Assembly: GCA_016784025.1 (NCBI GenBank)
Contig: JADHVL010000010.1
Span: 1-64,000 of the forward strand
Direction: 5' to 3'
Origin: Fidelibacterota bacterium
Lineage (GTDB): Bacteria > Fidelibacterota > UBA8477 > JABMPR01
DNA length: 64,000 bases
Made by a program: the position numbers and the translations under genes. The notes beneath the pieces were generated by a model. It was not told the origin of the DNA, searched no databases, and saw only the letters and a list, made by a program, of their open reading frames with translations. Position 1 is the stretch's first letter. Each line of letters opens with the position of its first letter. This document shows positions 1-8,500 of the stretch, in pieces.

Positions 1-134
1 AACCAGAACAAATTGTAGTGACTCTTGAAATGGCAGCCCTTGAAGGTGGTAGCGAAGAACTCTATGCAGTTGTTTCTTACTTAGGTACAGACAACCAGCG
101 CCAGAGTGTTCCCATTCTTCTCGAAAAGGAATAA
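1..134 (+). CDS. C-terminal fragment of an unidentified protein
   Basis: An open frame enters from the left edge (codons starting at base 3) and stops with TAA at 132-134, giving 43 residues ending in PILLEKE. The composition, beta-prone with VVTLEM and YAVVSYLG stretches, would fit the last strands of an exported beta-rich or Ig-like domain, but that is only an impression. The next gene follows after three bases, so the two are probably co-transcribed. Function cannot be assigned from this fragment. Confidence 0.55.
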   Translation, partial: PEQIVVTLEMAALEGGSEELYAVVSYLGTDNQRQSVPILLEKE

Positions 135-137
135 TAT

Positions 138-524
138 TTGGTTAAAAACCAATTTGTGGCCAGTAGGTTTTTAATTCTACTGGCCATTTTTATTTTTATC
201 TCCCCTCCGCTGTATTCTCAGGAGCAGGACTCCTCCCATGTGCAGAAGCCTTCATTTCTTGTTGATGCAAATCTGGCCTACCAGACAAAAATCGGCAGCA
301 AAACCATTCATCGATGTCCCTTTGAAACATCCTGCAGTAAGTTTTTGCAGCTTTCAGTGGAGGAGCATGGAGCAATCAAGGGTTTTGCTCTATTCCTAGA
401 TCGATATTTTTATAGAGAAAATGTCATGATTCCTCAGAATTATGAAGCAGTTGTAAGAAACAACAGGGTCGTATATAGAGATGATATCCCAGATAGTCTC
501 ATTACTTATCTTTATCGCGATTAG
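138..524 (+). CDS. Exported YidD-like (DUF37 family) small protein
   Basis: 128 residues. A signal peptide or membrane anchor occupies residues 1-28, ending near LYSQ. Residues 58-98 resemble the YidD domain: Cys60-Pro, then TSCS (Cys66), then HGAIKG at 77-82 and a DRYFYREN segment. Normal YidD is a cytoplasmic, membrane-bound protein of about 70-85 residues that helps YidC insertion. Here the domain sits behind a signal sequence, so it would be periplasmic or anchored and its role may differ. The start is TTG at 138, chosen because AAAAGGA lies 7 bases upstream; a GTG at 156 is the alternative. It overlaps the next gene by 44 bases, which suggests translational coupling with the DUF5683-like protein. 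Confidence 0.7.
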   Translation: MVKNQFVASRFLILLAIFIFISPPLYSQEQDSSHVQKPSFLVDANLAYQTKIGSKTIHRCPFETSCSKFLQLSVEEHGAIKGFALFLDRYFYRENVMIPQNYEAVVRNNRVVYRDDIPDSLITYLYRD

Positions 525-1290
525 TCTGCCAGCTAACGGTCAGGACTTAATTCAACGTCTGATTCAGGAGTCTGAATTCCAGTTAGCGCGGATAGAGCTT
601 TATAGGCACCTTGAAAATGCCGATACACTTGCTCAACCCAAAACCCTGGCAGCCATTGCTTATACCTACCAGCTTGAGAACCAACATCTCAAAGCAAAAA
701 CCTTATATCGCCGTGTCTTACAGAAGTCAGACCTGTTATCGCACAGTTATGTAGATAGCATCAAAACAAACCTATGCTTTTCGCTCATTGAATTGAGTGA
801 GTTTGGGAGCGCATATGGGCTCTTCAGTAATTTAGAGAATGATCACATTATCCCAGTGAAGCAGCGTTTTTTTATTCTCACGGCTGAAAGGCCCAGCGAA
901 TTGAGTCAGGTCGTTTTCAATTCAGAGGAATTGGAATCCCTGGAGCGTCTGGCAGATGATCTAAAAAGTCCACGCAAGGCTGCCATACTCTCAACCATTG
1001 TACCTGGGCTGGGACAATTTTATGCCTCACATGCTGTTGATGCGGCACAGTCCTTTCTAGTGGTTGGTGCAGGAATACTCTATTCAACCGTAGCGTATAA
1101 AGCTTATGAACAGGATAATTTGGGTCTGGGATTAACATCCCTGACCATTGGTACCACAGCCCTGTTTCACTATGCCAATATCCTGTCAGGCCAAAGGACA
1201 GCGATTTATAGAAACATGAAACTGAAACAGGATTACCTAGAACAGTCCAACCTAGATTTTCAACCGCTAGACTTATCAACCAGTTTTTAA
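481..1290 (+). CDS. TPR-like plus DUF5683-like membrane protein
   Basis: 269 residues with an N-terminal signal peptide (cleavage near PANGQ). Residues about 20-130 look like helical TPR-type repeats (paired helices with YRHLENAD, AIAYTYQLEN and KTLYRRVL elements). The C-terminal part (about 160-250) carries two or three hydrophobic helices beginning with SPRKAAILSTIVPGLGQFYA, the PGxGQxY pattern typical of DUF5683/TM2-like proteins in Bacteroidota and relatives. The gene overlaps the upstream YidD-like gene by 44 bases in another frame, so the pair is probably coupled. YidD-like and DUF5683 genes also sit together elsewhere in the FCB group. The role is likely envelope-related but not defined. 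Confidence 0.7.
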   Translation: MISQIVSLLIFIAISLPANGQDLIQRLIQESEFQLARIELYRHLENADTLAQPKTLAAIAYTYQLENQHLKAKTLYRRVLQKSDLLSHSYVDSIKTNLCFSLIELSEFGSAYGLFSNLENDHIIPVKQRFFILTAERPSELSQVVFNSEELESLERLADDLKSPRKAAILSTIVPGLGQFYASHAVDAAQSFLVVGAGILYSTVAYKAYEQDNLGLGLTSLTIGTTALFHYANILSGQRTAIYRNMKLKQDYLEQSNLDFQPLDLSTSF

Positions 1291-1330
1291 CCCTCCAACC
1301 TCCAGCTCCCAACTATGCACACGACTAAAA

Positions 1331-1351
1331 GCCCCCGACTTCAGTCGGGGG
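1331..1351. repeat. REP-like GC hairpin (possible terminator)
   Basis: CCCCCGAC (1332-1339), loop TTCA, GTCGGGGG (1344-1351) form a perfect 8-bp stem. It sits 41 bases after the DUF5683-like gene. There is no T-run on either side, so it is more likely a REP-type dispersed hairpin than an intrinsic terminator. A degenerate relative with the same CCGACTTNAGTC core is found at 55893-55918. Confidence 0.6.
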
Positions 1352-1564
1352 TTACCACAACCCCACCACAACATCCAATCCTTCATTCTCCCCTTTCAAA
1401 ACCGAACAATAAGTCTACATTTACCTGAATTAATGACAATACTAGGGGTATTATCAAGATAAAAACCATAGAAATGCAGTTATGGATAAACTCTCGAGGG
1501 GATTTGTGCGATTCCGGATATATACATGTTAGAATGACTCTAGGGTTATAGAAAGGATGGCACA

Positions 1565-2705
1565 ATGAAATTTAAGATCGTGGTCATATCTCTATTGATT
1601 GCTTGCTCAGCTGGAATCGCTCAAAATCCAGAATGGATAAACTATACCAATGGAGAAGAGGTATATGCATTGGCAGAAGCTGGTGAATATATCTGGGTTG
1701 GGACAAATGGCGGTTTGATAAAAATTGATATAACTTCTGGTGAAAAAACCCATGTCAATAGAGCCAACTCAGGATTGCCTTCCAATCACATCAATTCTAT
1801 AGCAATCGACAGCACCAGTGGAGATCTGTGGTTTGGCTCTCTTTGATGGGATCAATTGGACGATTTATAATGATGCTAATTCTGGATTGCCTGATAATGA
1901 TGTCAATGTGATAGTTAAGGGCGAAAGTGGCAATATGTGGATTGGAACTGGGGGTGGATTAGCCTCTTTTGACGGAACTGATTGGACAGTTTATGATCAT
2001 GACAATTCGGGTTTGGTAACTAACGGTGTCAAAGCATTGGCAATCGATCGAAATGGGAAGAAGTGGATTGGGACGGTGTCTGGATTATCACTCTTTGACG
2101 GAACCAACTGGACAGGATACAACACGCAAAATTCGGGTTTGCCTTCTCACTCTATTCGGTCAATAGCAATCGACTTTAGCGATAATAAATGGTTTGGGAC
2201 TTGGGCTTTGGGTTCATATGATGACGGATTAACCTTCTTTGACGGTGCTGACTGGGTGGTATACGAAACTTCCAATTCGGGATTGCCTGATAACTGGGTT
2301 AGATCAATATCGATTGACAACGATGGGAATAAGTGGATTGGGACATCGACTGGTGGCTTAGGTGTCTTTAATGAAGGTGGTATTATCCTTGGAACAGACG
2401 ACGAAGGTGATAAGATAGGTTTAGTGACAGATTTCAGGTTAAACCAGAATTACCCCAACCCTTTCAATCCCACTACCACCATCAGCTACGAACTTCCAGA
2501 GCAGTTAGAGCTTACGCTCACTATCTATGATATCACAGGTCGAGAAGTCATGACTCTTGTACATTTAACAAAATCAGCAGGTCAATACGAAATACAGTGG
2601 AATGGAGCAGACGATTCAGGCAAACAAGTCGCTACAGGAATGTACTTCGCCCAGCTTCGGACCGGTGACTTTTCTCAGGTGATCAAGATGGTATATTTAC
2701 GCTGA
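1565..2705 (+). pseudogene. Frameshifted WIGT-repeat propeller protein with T9SS sorting domain
   Basis: Two overlapping frames together encode one protein of about 375 residues. The parts are a signal peptide (residues 1-19, SAGIAQ), tandem two-component-regulator-propeller repeats (W[IF]GT..GL..FDG..W..Y, about six copies) and a C-terminal T9SS sorting domain beginning with NQNYPNPFNPTTTISY. The first frame ends with TGA at 1844-1846 inside a repeat; the correct reading resumes in the next frame with GLALFDG. The missing stretch matches one loss of about 14 bases between two GGTTTGG heptamers (see findings). AAAGGA lies 7 bases before ATG 1565. Intact homologues would be exported through the Sec and T9SS machinery and attached to the surface. 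The frameshift could be real or a sequencing or assembly error. Confidence 0.8.
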
Positions 2706-2739
2706 AAACCGCATTCTAACAAAGGTACTGTGTTAAAAG

Positions 2740-3744
2740 TCAAGCCGAATATGCTGGATCATAAGGTGTTTCGTTCAGCCAGAGATAGTAGATAAGTAGT
2801 AACAGTTTTCTTGCAACAGCAACTACACCAGCCTTCTTGGGTTTGCCTCTTTCCAGCATTCTGTCGTAATAGGTTTTCATCTGTGGATTCGATTTGATAG
2901 CTGATATAGCTGGCATGTAAACAGACATCCTGAGGTGTCGGTTCCCTTTCTTTGAAATAATGGTTTTACCCCTGTGCTTTCCAGACTCCCTGAGAACGAC
3001 ATCCAGACCGGCATAGCTAGTCAGTTGTTTTCCGTTACGGATGAGCGCAAAGGCATTGGTCTCAGCCAGAACCTTGGCAATGGTCATTAACCCGATACCA
3101 TTTACGGTAAGGATGTTCTCGATCTTGTCCCATGTCTGCTGATCTCTTTTAAGCAGAGTGTTTATACAGATCTCGACCTGTTTGATGTGCCGTTCATAGA
3201 GAGTGATCTGTTGTTTTAATCGCTTGATCGTGTCTTTGCCGGGTTTGAAAGAGTGAGTTTTTGCATGGATACGATTTTTGGCATCTGTTCTTAGTTCTTT
3301 GAGCGAGAGGTGTTCCCTGGTGAGAAGCTTGAGTTCTTTCATGAGCTCTGAGGGAGGCTCCCACTCACTTAAGCGCTTCTCCAGCCCCATCTGTGTCAGC
3401 ATGTGAGCATCTATGGGATCAGTCTTTGATTTGATTGTTAATGTTTTTGCAAAGTGCTTAGCCTTGTTGGGGAGTACAACAATGACATGAGCACCTTGAG
3501 ACTTCAGAAAGTAGGCAAGTGTTTCATAATAGACACCAGTGGCTTCCATGAGGAAGTACTGAGGGATGTCCTGGATTTGTTGTGATAGAGCAAACTTATA
3601 GAACCGTCTGACACCTGTATTGTTGTTATTGAAAACCTGGTGGGAGCCGACCTTGGTGCGTTGATCTGCTGTGATGATACCGACACGACAGATGAAGGTG
3701 TCCATTGAAATATCGATGCCGATGACTTGTTTAATTGGTACCAT
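2740..3744 (-). CDS. IS110-family DEDD transposase
   Basis: 334 residues, the usual length for the family. The N-terminal RuvC-like DEDD domain shows all four acidic residues: Asp11 in IGIDIS, Glu67 in MEATGVYYE, and Asp109 and Asp112 in KTDPIDAHM. A coiled-coil-like middle region (about 115-200) is followed by the Transposase_20 domain with the helix-hairpin-helix segment TVNGIGLMTIAKVLAE and then SYAGLDV and ISKKGNRHLR. IS110 transposases are recombinases guided by a bridge RNA made from the non-coding end of the element. The frame is intact, so the enzyme may be functional. The start is ATG at 3744 with GGAGA upstream. Confidence 0.95.
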   Translation of the reverse strand: MVPIKQVIGIDISMDTFICRVGIITADQRTKVGSHQVFNNNNTGVRRFYKFALSQQIQDIPQYFLMEATGVYYETLAYFLKSQGAHVIVVLPNKAKHFAKTLTIKSKTDPIDAHMLTQMGLEKRLSEWEPPSELMKELKLLTREHLSLKELRTDAKNRIHAKTHSFKPGKDTIKRLKQQITLYERHIKQVEICINTLLKRDQQTWDKIENILTVNGIGLMTIAKVLAETNAFALIRNGKQLTSYAGLDVVLRESGKHRGKTIISKKGNRHLRMSVYMPAISAIKSNPQMKTYYDRMLERGKPKKAGVVAVARKLLLLIYYLWLNETPYDPAYSA

Positions 3745-3856
3745 TTTTGGGGGAGTCTCCTATCTTAAGCTTATTGTGGATGGCAACGGTTTCTTATGAT
3801 TCTTTTCTCGTAGTCTTATTCGGGATTCCTGTTATAGCAGGATCTCTAAGTACTGT
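3745..3856 (-). ncRNA. Candidate bridge-RNA region of the IS110 element
   Basis: About 110 non-coding bases lie between the transposase start and the proposed element end, the position where IS110-group elements encode the bridge RNA. On the minus strand a stem forms from the bases at 3844-3838 (GATCCTG) and 3831-3824 (CAGGAATC), 7 base pairs with one bulge around a CTATAA loop. The target- and donor-binding loops cannot be assigned by eye. The region is short for a complete bridge RNA, so the transcript may continue across the circular junction, or the element end may lie further right. Confidence 0.3.
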
Positions 3857-4017
3857 CCAGAATTAAGGAAACTGTAAAAGGGGAGTGGGGAGATGTTTCT
3901 TTGTTACGATATCATTCGAGATGTACCGAGGCATAGATCTCTCTCCCTCTCCTTTGCCACATTTCCTAAAATAAGCTATTCAAAAACAGCTGAACGCACT
4001 ATACGAGGCACAGAGCT

Positions 4018-4086
4018 GACTCTCGTGAGGGGGAGTACATAACGAAAATGTTGTGGCCGAATACAATTATCGTACAAAGCGAGTCT
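4018..4086. repeat. 69-bp direct repeat, copy A
   Basis: This block, from GACTC to GCGAGTCT, aligns without gaps to 4430-4498 with about 51 of 69 bases identical. The best-kept part is ATACAATTATCG. Both copies lie upstream of a small ORF, with about 40-60 bases to the start codon. It may be a duplicated promoter/leader or an old insertion scar. The rest of the 3857-4128 gap shows nothing else that I recognise. Confidence 0.55.
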
Positions 4087-4128
4087 GTTTCAGGAAGCAG
4101 CTCAAGCCTAAAACACTAGAAAGGTGCT

Positions 4129-4386
4129 ATGAAAAAATTATTGAATAAAATACCTTTCATTGGAGATCCAGTCTGGTGGTCTGCTTATGCCGTTGGGACG
4201 TGGCCACGCTTCTTTCTGTTTTTGTTGGGAGTAATTATTGTTGTAACAGCTTCAATCTTTAGAATTGTTGAGAATGGATTTGGTTGGCTTTCCTATTTGA
4301 TAATCCTGACCTACCACTTAATGTTTTTAATTGTTATACGTAATTTGTTTCTAAAAATAATTGATCTCGAAAAGCAGGACAATTGA
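4129..4386 (+). CDS. Small two-helix membrane protein
   Basis: 85 residues. After a short cationic N-terminus, two hydrophobic helices are visible: about 27-46 (RFFLFLLGVIIVVTASIF) and about 53-75 (LSYLIILTYHLMFLIVI). The protein ends in a charged tail. AAAGG lies 4 bases before ATG 4129. I do not recognise the family. It stands alone between the IS110 element and the next lipoprotein gene, and each of these two small genes is preceded by a copy of the same 69-bp repeat. The repeated leader suggests that the pair arrived or is regulated alike. Confidence 0.6.
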   Translation: MKKLLNKIPFIGDPVWWSAYAVGTWPRFFLFLLGVIIVVTASIFRIVENGFGWLSYLIILTYHLMFLIVIRNLFLKIIDLEKQDN

Positions 4387-4429
4387 CACTTTCTAACAAT
4401 GGTCTACACTGCTAGGTAGGGCATTAGTT

Positions 4430-4498
4430 GACTCACATAAAGGGGATTACAAATCGAAAAAGATAAGGCTGGATACAATTATCGCACACAGCGAGCAT
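4430..4498. repeat. 69-bp direct repeat, copy B
   Basis: Second copy of the block at 4018-4086, about 74 percent identical by hand alignment, with GGATACAATTATCG conserved. It lies immediately upstream of the lipoprotein gene at 4557. Confidence 0.55.
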
Positions 4499-4556
4499 TG
4501 AGCGAGCAAACCCATTTCCGAAAGGCAAGGGATCTAAAATCAAACTGAAAATATTC

Positions 4557-4985
4557 ATGTGTAGCGCGGTGATCTTCTTGTTTGGCTGTGAAGGTTGGTT
4601 TGATGCCACCAGCATGACTATTGAGTATGTCACCCTGGAGAAAATGCCCTTTCAAGATTCCAACAATCACGACTGGGACGATGATTCCACCCCGGATGTT
4701 TACTTTCGGTTTGAAGAAACCTCAGTCTGGGAACGCAGCGAATCCACCATATATCTGGGTGTTTCAGAATCAGACTTACCCAAGGAATGGACCATAGACC
4801 CCGGCTTTACCCTCACAGACTTCAGGAATAAGCTGGTAGTCTCTGTTTATGATTCTGATTTCCTCTCTTCGGACTTGATCGGCAGTGCTGAATTTGAATT
4901 TGATGCCGGGGACGATACCGAAGTGTGGACCCTGGATTTAAGCGATGATTTGCAAATCACCATTGAAGTTTCATATACCTATTAG
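4557..4985 (+). CDS. Putative lipoprotein with C2-like domain
   Basis: 142 residues from ATG 4557. The sequence IFLFGC is a good lipobox but gives a signal of only 10 residues. The open frame continues upstream with a lysine-rich stretch (KGKGSKIKLKIF), so the true start may be an earlier non-ATG codon near 4545. The body (about 30-140) resembles a C2 calcium-binding domain: STPDVYFRFEE, then LVVSVYDSDFLSSDLIGSAEF with several Asp residues where C2 loops bind calcium, then LQITIEVSY as a last strand. An outer-membrane or periplasmic lipoprotein is the likely location. Partner and role are unknown. Confidence 0.6.
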   Translation: MCSAVIFLFGCEGWFDATSMTIEYVTLEKMPFQDSNNHDWDDDSTPDVYFRFEETSVWERSESTIYLGVSESDLPKEWTIDPGFTLTDFRNKLVVSVYDSDFLSSDLIGSAEFEFDAGDDTEVWTLDLSDDLQITIEVSYTY

Positions 4986-5067
4986 TTGAACGACAAGGCT
5001 GTTTTAGGGCAGCCAAATAAGGTTTTAAAGAAATCAAAAGTACGGCCATGGGGAGGACTCAACAAAA

Positions 5068-5520
5068 GTGATGCAACAGAATACAGATCAATTTTCACAG
5101 CCCCTTGATACCAATCTAATGGCGCCCTGCGGCATGAATTGTGAAATATGCATGGCTCATTTACGAGAAAAAAACAGGTGCTCCGGCTGTTTAACAGCAG
5201 GGACAAATAAAGCCAGGCACTGCTCCTCATGTATCATTAGAAATTGCGAAAAGTTAAGTGAAACTGAGTCGGGATATTGTTATGATTGTCATGATTATCC
5301 CTGCATGCGCCTGAAAAATCTTGATAAACGATATCGCACGAATTACCAGATGAGCATGCTGGAAAATCTTGATAACATGAAACGCATAGGTCTTGAAAAG
5401 TTTATCCAACAGGAAAGATCAAGATGGTCATGCAAGCATTGTGGTGAACAACTATGTGTCCATAGACCTCGATGCCAAAACTGCGGCGAAGGCTGGTCGG
5501 CGGAAAGGGTGCACAAATGA
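5068..5520 (+). CDS. DUF3795 cysteine-rich protein
   Basis: 150 residues. The N-terminal half has the DUF3795 pattern: APCGMNCEICMAHL, then CSGC, HCSSC, NC, CYDC and YPC with MRLKNLDKRYR following. A second cluster near the C-terminus (CKHCGEQL, then CQNCGEGW) looks like a small zinc ribbon. The protein is probably a cytoplasmic zinc or metal protein; the biochemical role of the family is not established. Two adjacent starts are possible, GTG 5068 and ATG 5071, with GGGGAGGA at 5050-5057. Confidence 0.8.
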   Translation: MMQQNTDQFSQPLDTNLMAPCGMNCEICMAHLREKNRCSGCLTAGTNKARHCSSCIIRNCEKLSETESGYCYDCHDYPCMRLKNLDKRYRTNYQMSMLENLDNMKRIGLEKFIQQERSRWSCKHCGEQLCVHRPRCQNCGEGWSAERVHK

Positions 5521-5555
5521 TTTGGAGAGACCAACATCGAAACGGGGGGGCAGGC

Positions 5556-8500
5556 ATGAATCACAAATCCGGCAGGTCATATATTTACATCGGACTTCTT
5601 TTTGTTTTATTGAATTCTGTCTTTGCAGAAAACAGAGAGTCAAATTCCTTAAGCAAAGCTTCCACCCTTGAATTTGGCCTGCTTGATGGAAACCAGATTC
5701 GCAACTGGATTGGGAATAACGGACATCTTGTAAGTCACATCCCAACCGGTGATTCAGGTCTGGAATGGCCTACTGGAACCGGCCTTACATCCGTTTTTGC
5801 TTCAGGAATATGGGTGATGGGCATGGTGGATGGTGACCTGCGCAGCGCCGCCGCTGAATTCAGCTCAGAATGGGGCCCCGGCACCATTCCATATGATACA
5901 GAAACGCAACAACCTATAAGTGATGTGCCCCTCAATACACCTGACGAACAAGTCTATATCATTGAACGAAACAATAGTTCTGACATTGAATCTCCCCAAT
6001 ACAATCGGGAATATGCCACCTGGCCAGCAAGCGATGGTGCCCTTGCCCATGATGGTGAACATTTCGAAGATCTCAACGGGAATGGGTTATGGGAAAATAA
6101 CGAGACCTTTGAAGATTTTGATCTGGATGGCAGTTATGATGCACCAGATGGCGTGTTTGTAACCGGTGAAGATCCACCTGTATTCGAAGGTGATCAGATG
6201 GCCTGGTATGCCACCAATGATTGGAATGCCAGTGCACATGCAAATCTCTTTGGAACGCAACGGCTTGGGTTGGAGGCACACGTTTTAATTACCAGTAAAG
6301 ATGAGAACTCCCCCATAGGAAATGTTCAATTCCATACCATTACCCTGATCAATAAAGGAGGACAGACGATTAGTGATGCCTACTATACATATTGGTGCGA
6401 TGCCGATGTGGGCGACGCCAACGATGATTATGTGGGCTGTGACCCACCCTCTAACCTTGGTTATTTTTATAATGGCGACCAGATTGACCAGGATTATGGG
6501 AGCCGTCCTCCAGCTGTTGGATACGCGATTCTTCAGGGCCCTATGGTGACGTCCCTTGGTGATACCACCTTTTATGGAGGGGAAACATACCCTGACAAGA
6601 CCCTCCTCAATATGACGGCCTTCAACTCATTTACAAATAGCGACTCTCAATTTGGTGATCCAGAAAATGCAGAAGAAGCCTACAATCTCATGCAAGGCTT
6701 AACTGCCCAGGGTGATCCATGGCATGAGTATTTGGATGAAAACCAGCCCATTACAACCTTTCTATATCCAGGCGATCCCGAAACGGGTACTGGATGGACT
6801 GAACAAGGTGGGTCAGCTCCAGGGGACCGCCGAGCCCTGATGAGCATGGGTCCATTTACCATGGCCCCTTGGGTTGATACCAATGGAAATGGGAAAGCCG
6901 AATTCGGAGAGCCTGGTGTGCAGGTCATTCATTCAGCATTAGCAATAGGTGCCGGGACAAATAACCTCAATGCTATCTCCGCCATGAAATACTTCATGGA
7001 TACTGCGCGAGATAATTTTGATGAACCCGGCAATACTGCACCGGCTATAATTTTTACTGGCAGTGGCTATGACCAGGAAATTGTCCTTAATTGGTTCGAA
7101 GGTGCTGCTGAATATGAGGCTGTCGATTGGCAATACTTTGGATTGATGGGCTATGATTTTGAAGGTTACGAGCTTTACCAGGGGGAAACTGCCGAAGGTC
7201 CATGGTCAAACATCGGGACATTTGATGTGGTTAATGATGTGGGTATTATCATGGAACAGTATTTTGACCCCATCACGGGGACCATTCAGAACCGGATTGC
7301 TCACTTCGGGAATAACTCCGGCCTGGAACATATAGTATATATCAGGGAGGATGCGTTTAATAGCGGGGCAGCCCTGGTTAATGGCCAGGACTATCACTTT
7401 GCATTTAGTGCCTATTTCTATGATAACAGCAGCAATCCGCCCAGCATTGAGACACAGCTCCAAATAGTAAGTGTCCAGCCCCATCAATTTGGTGGAGGTA
7501 TTGTTCCTCGGGATACGTTGTCCATCATACACACAGGTTCTGCAGAAGCATCTATCACAGTTGATGTGCTTGATCCCAGCCACCTCAGTGGCCATGCCTA
7601 TGAAATATACTTTACTTATGATTCTACCGCACAGCAGGGATCCTGGCACTTGAAACAGGACCCAGGTGGATCCAGCGAAACCCTGCTATCCAGTGGTGAG
7701 TCTGGAGATCAATTCTATGTTGATGGATTCGAGTTGACCATTGCCGATATTTTATTTGAAGCCCCCAGGTTCAATGCATCCTGGGAGCAAACCTCTAACA
7801 TACAGGGCGATTATCATGAAACCCTGGAACTGCTTGCTGTATCACCAGGAGGGGTTGACTCCCTGGCCTGGACCGATGCATCCATGACCACCATGGTGCA
7901 CATGGATACCCTCTATGGTGCCGGTTATGCCTATGATTATTTTGAACTTGAAGATAGGGGACTTGACACCTGGTTTATTCTTCACCGGGTTATTCAACAT
8001 CAAGTTTTTATACAGGGTTTTGCCAGCCAATTTGGCGCGCAAGATGGTGATAGAGTGGCCGATATTCCTGGCATCGGTGGTGGTTCCACTGATGCACTGT
8101 CGCTCCAGGGCAATCTGGAGCTTCGTTTCACAGACTCCGGGCAATCTGCATCTTTGTGGCGCGGATCAGACAACTATGTACCCCACATGATAAACATTCC
8201 TTTTGAGGTCTGGGATGTTGAGCAAAATATCCAGCTTTGTGTTGGAATTATGGACAATAATAATACCGGTGGAATTCAGGACACCAGCCTGCCCAATTGG
8301 GAGACGAGTCTCGATCTGGATTGGGTCGTCGTATTCTATGAGGACGATACAACCCACACTGACTCACTACAGGAACTGTTTAATAATCCACATTCTGGCT
8401 GGTGCTGGCAATTTACCAATACGTCAGAATTCAGTGCTGGTGATGTGGTTTCCTTGAATTTTATGAATCCGGTCATCGCCGGCACAGATGTATACACCTG

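Larger units (their letters stand above)
2725..3856 (-). mobile_element. IS110-family insertion sequence (proposed limits)
   Basis: The transposase gene (2740-3744, minus strand) is flanked by the 7-mer GTACTGT at 2725-2731 and again at 3850-3856. IS110 elements lack terminal inverted repeats and recombine at a short shared core, often CT, so a short direct match containing CT at both ends is what is expected. The left limit lies about 20 bases after the stop of the upstream propeller gene. The element would be about 1.13 kb. The limits are an inference; comparison with an empty site would settle them. Confidence 0.5.

Noticed and set aside
917-1312. 131-codon open frame on the minus strand
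   Set aside because: It lies inside the DUF5683-like gene, has no ribosome-binding site and its protein is of low plausibility; a shadow frame.
4390-4432. Possible integron attC site (CTAAC ... GTT imperfect hairpin) between the small genes
   Set aside because: The core sites do not match RYYYAAC and GTTRRRY, there is no integrase in the window, and neighbouring genes lack similar sites.
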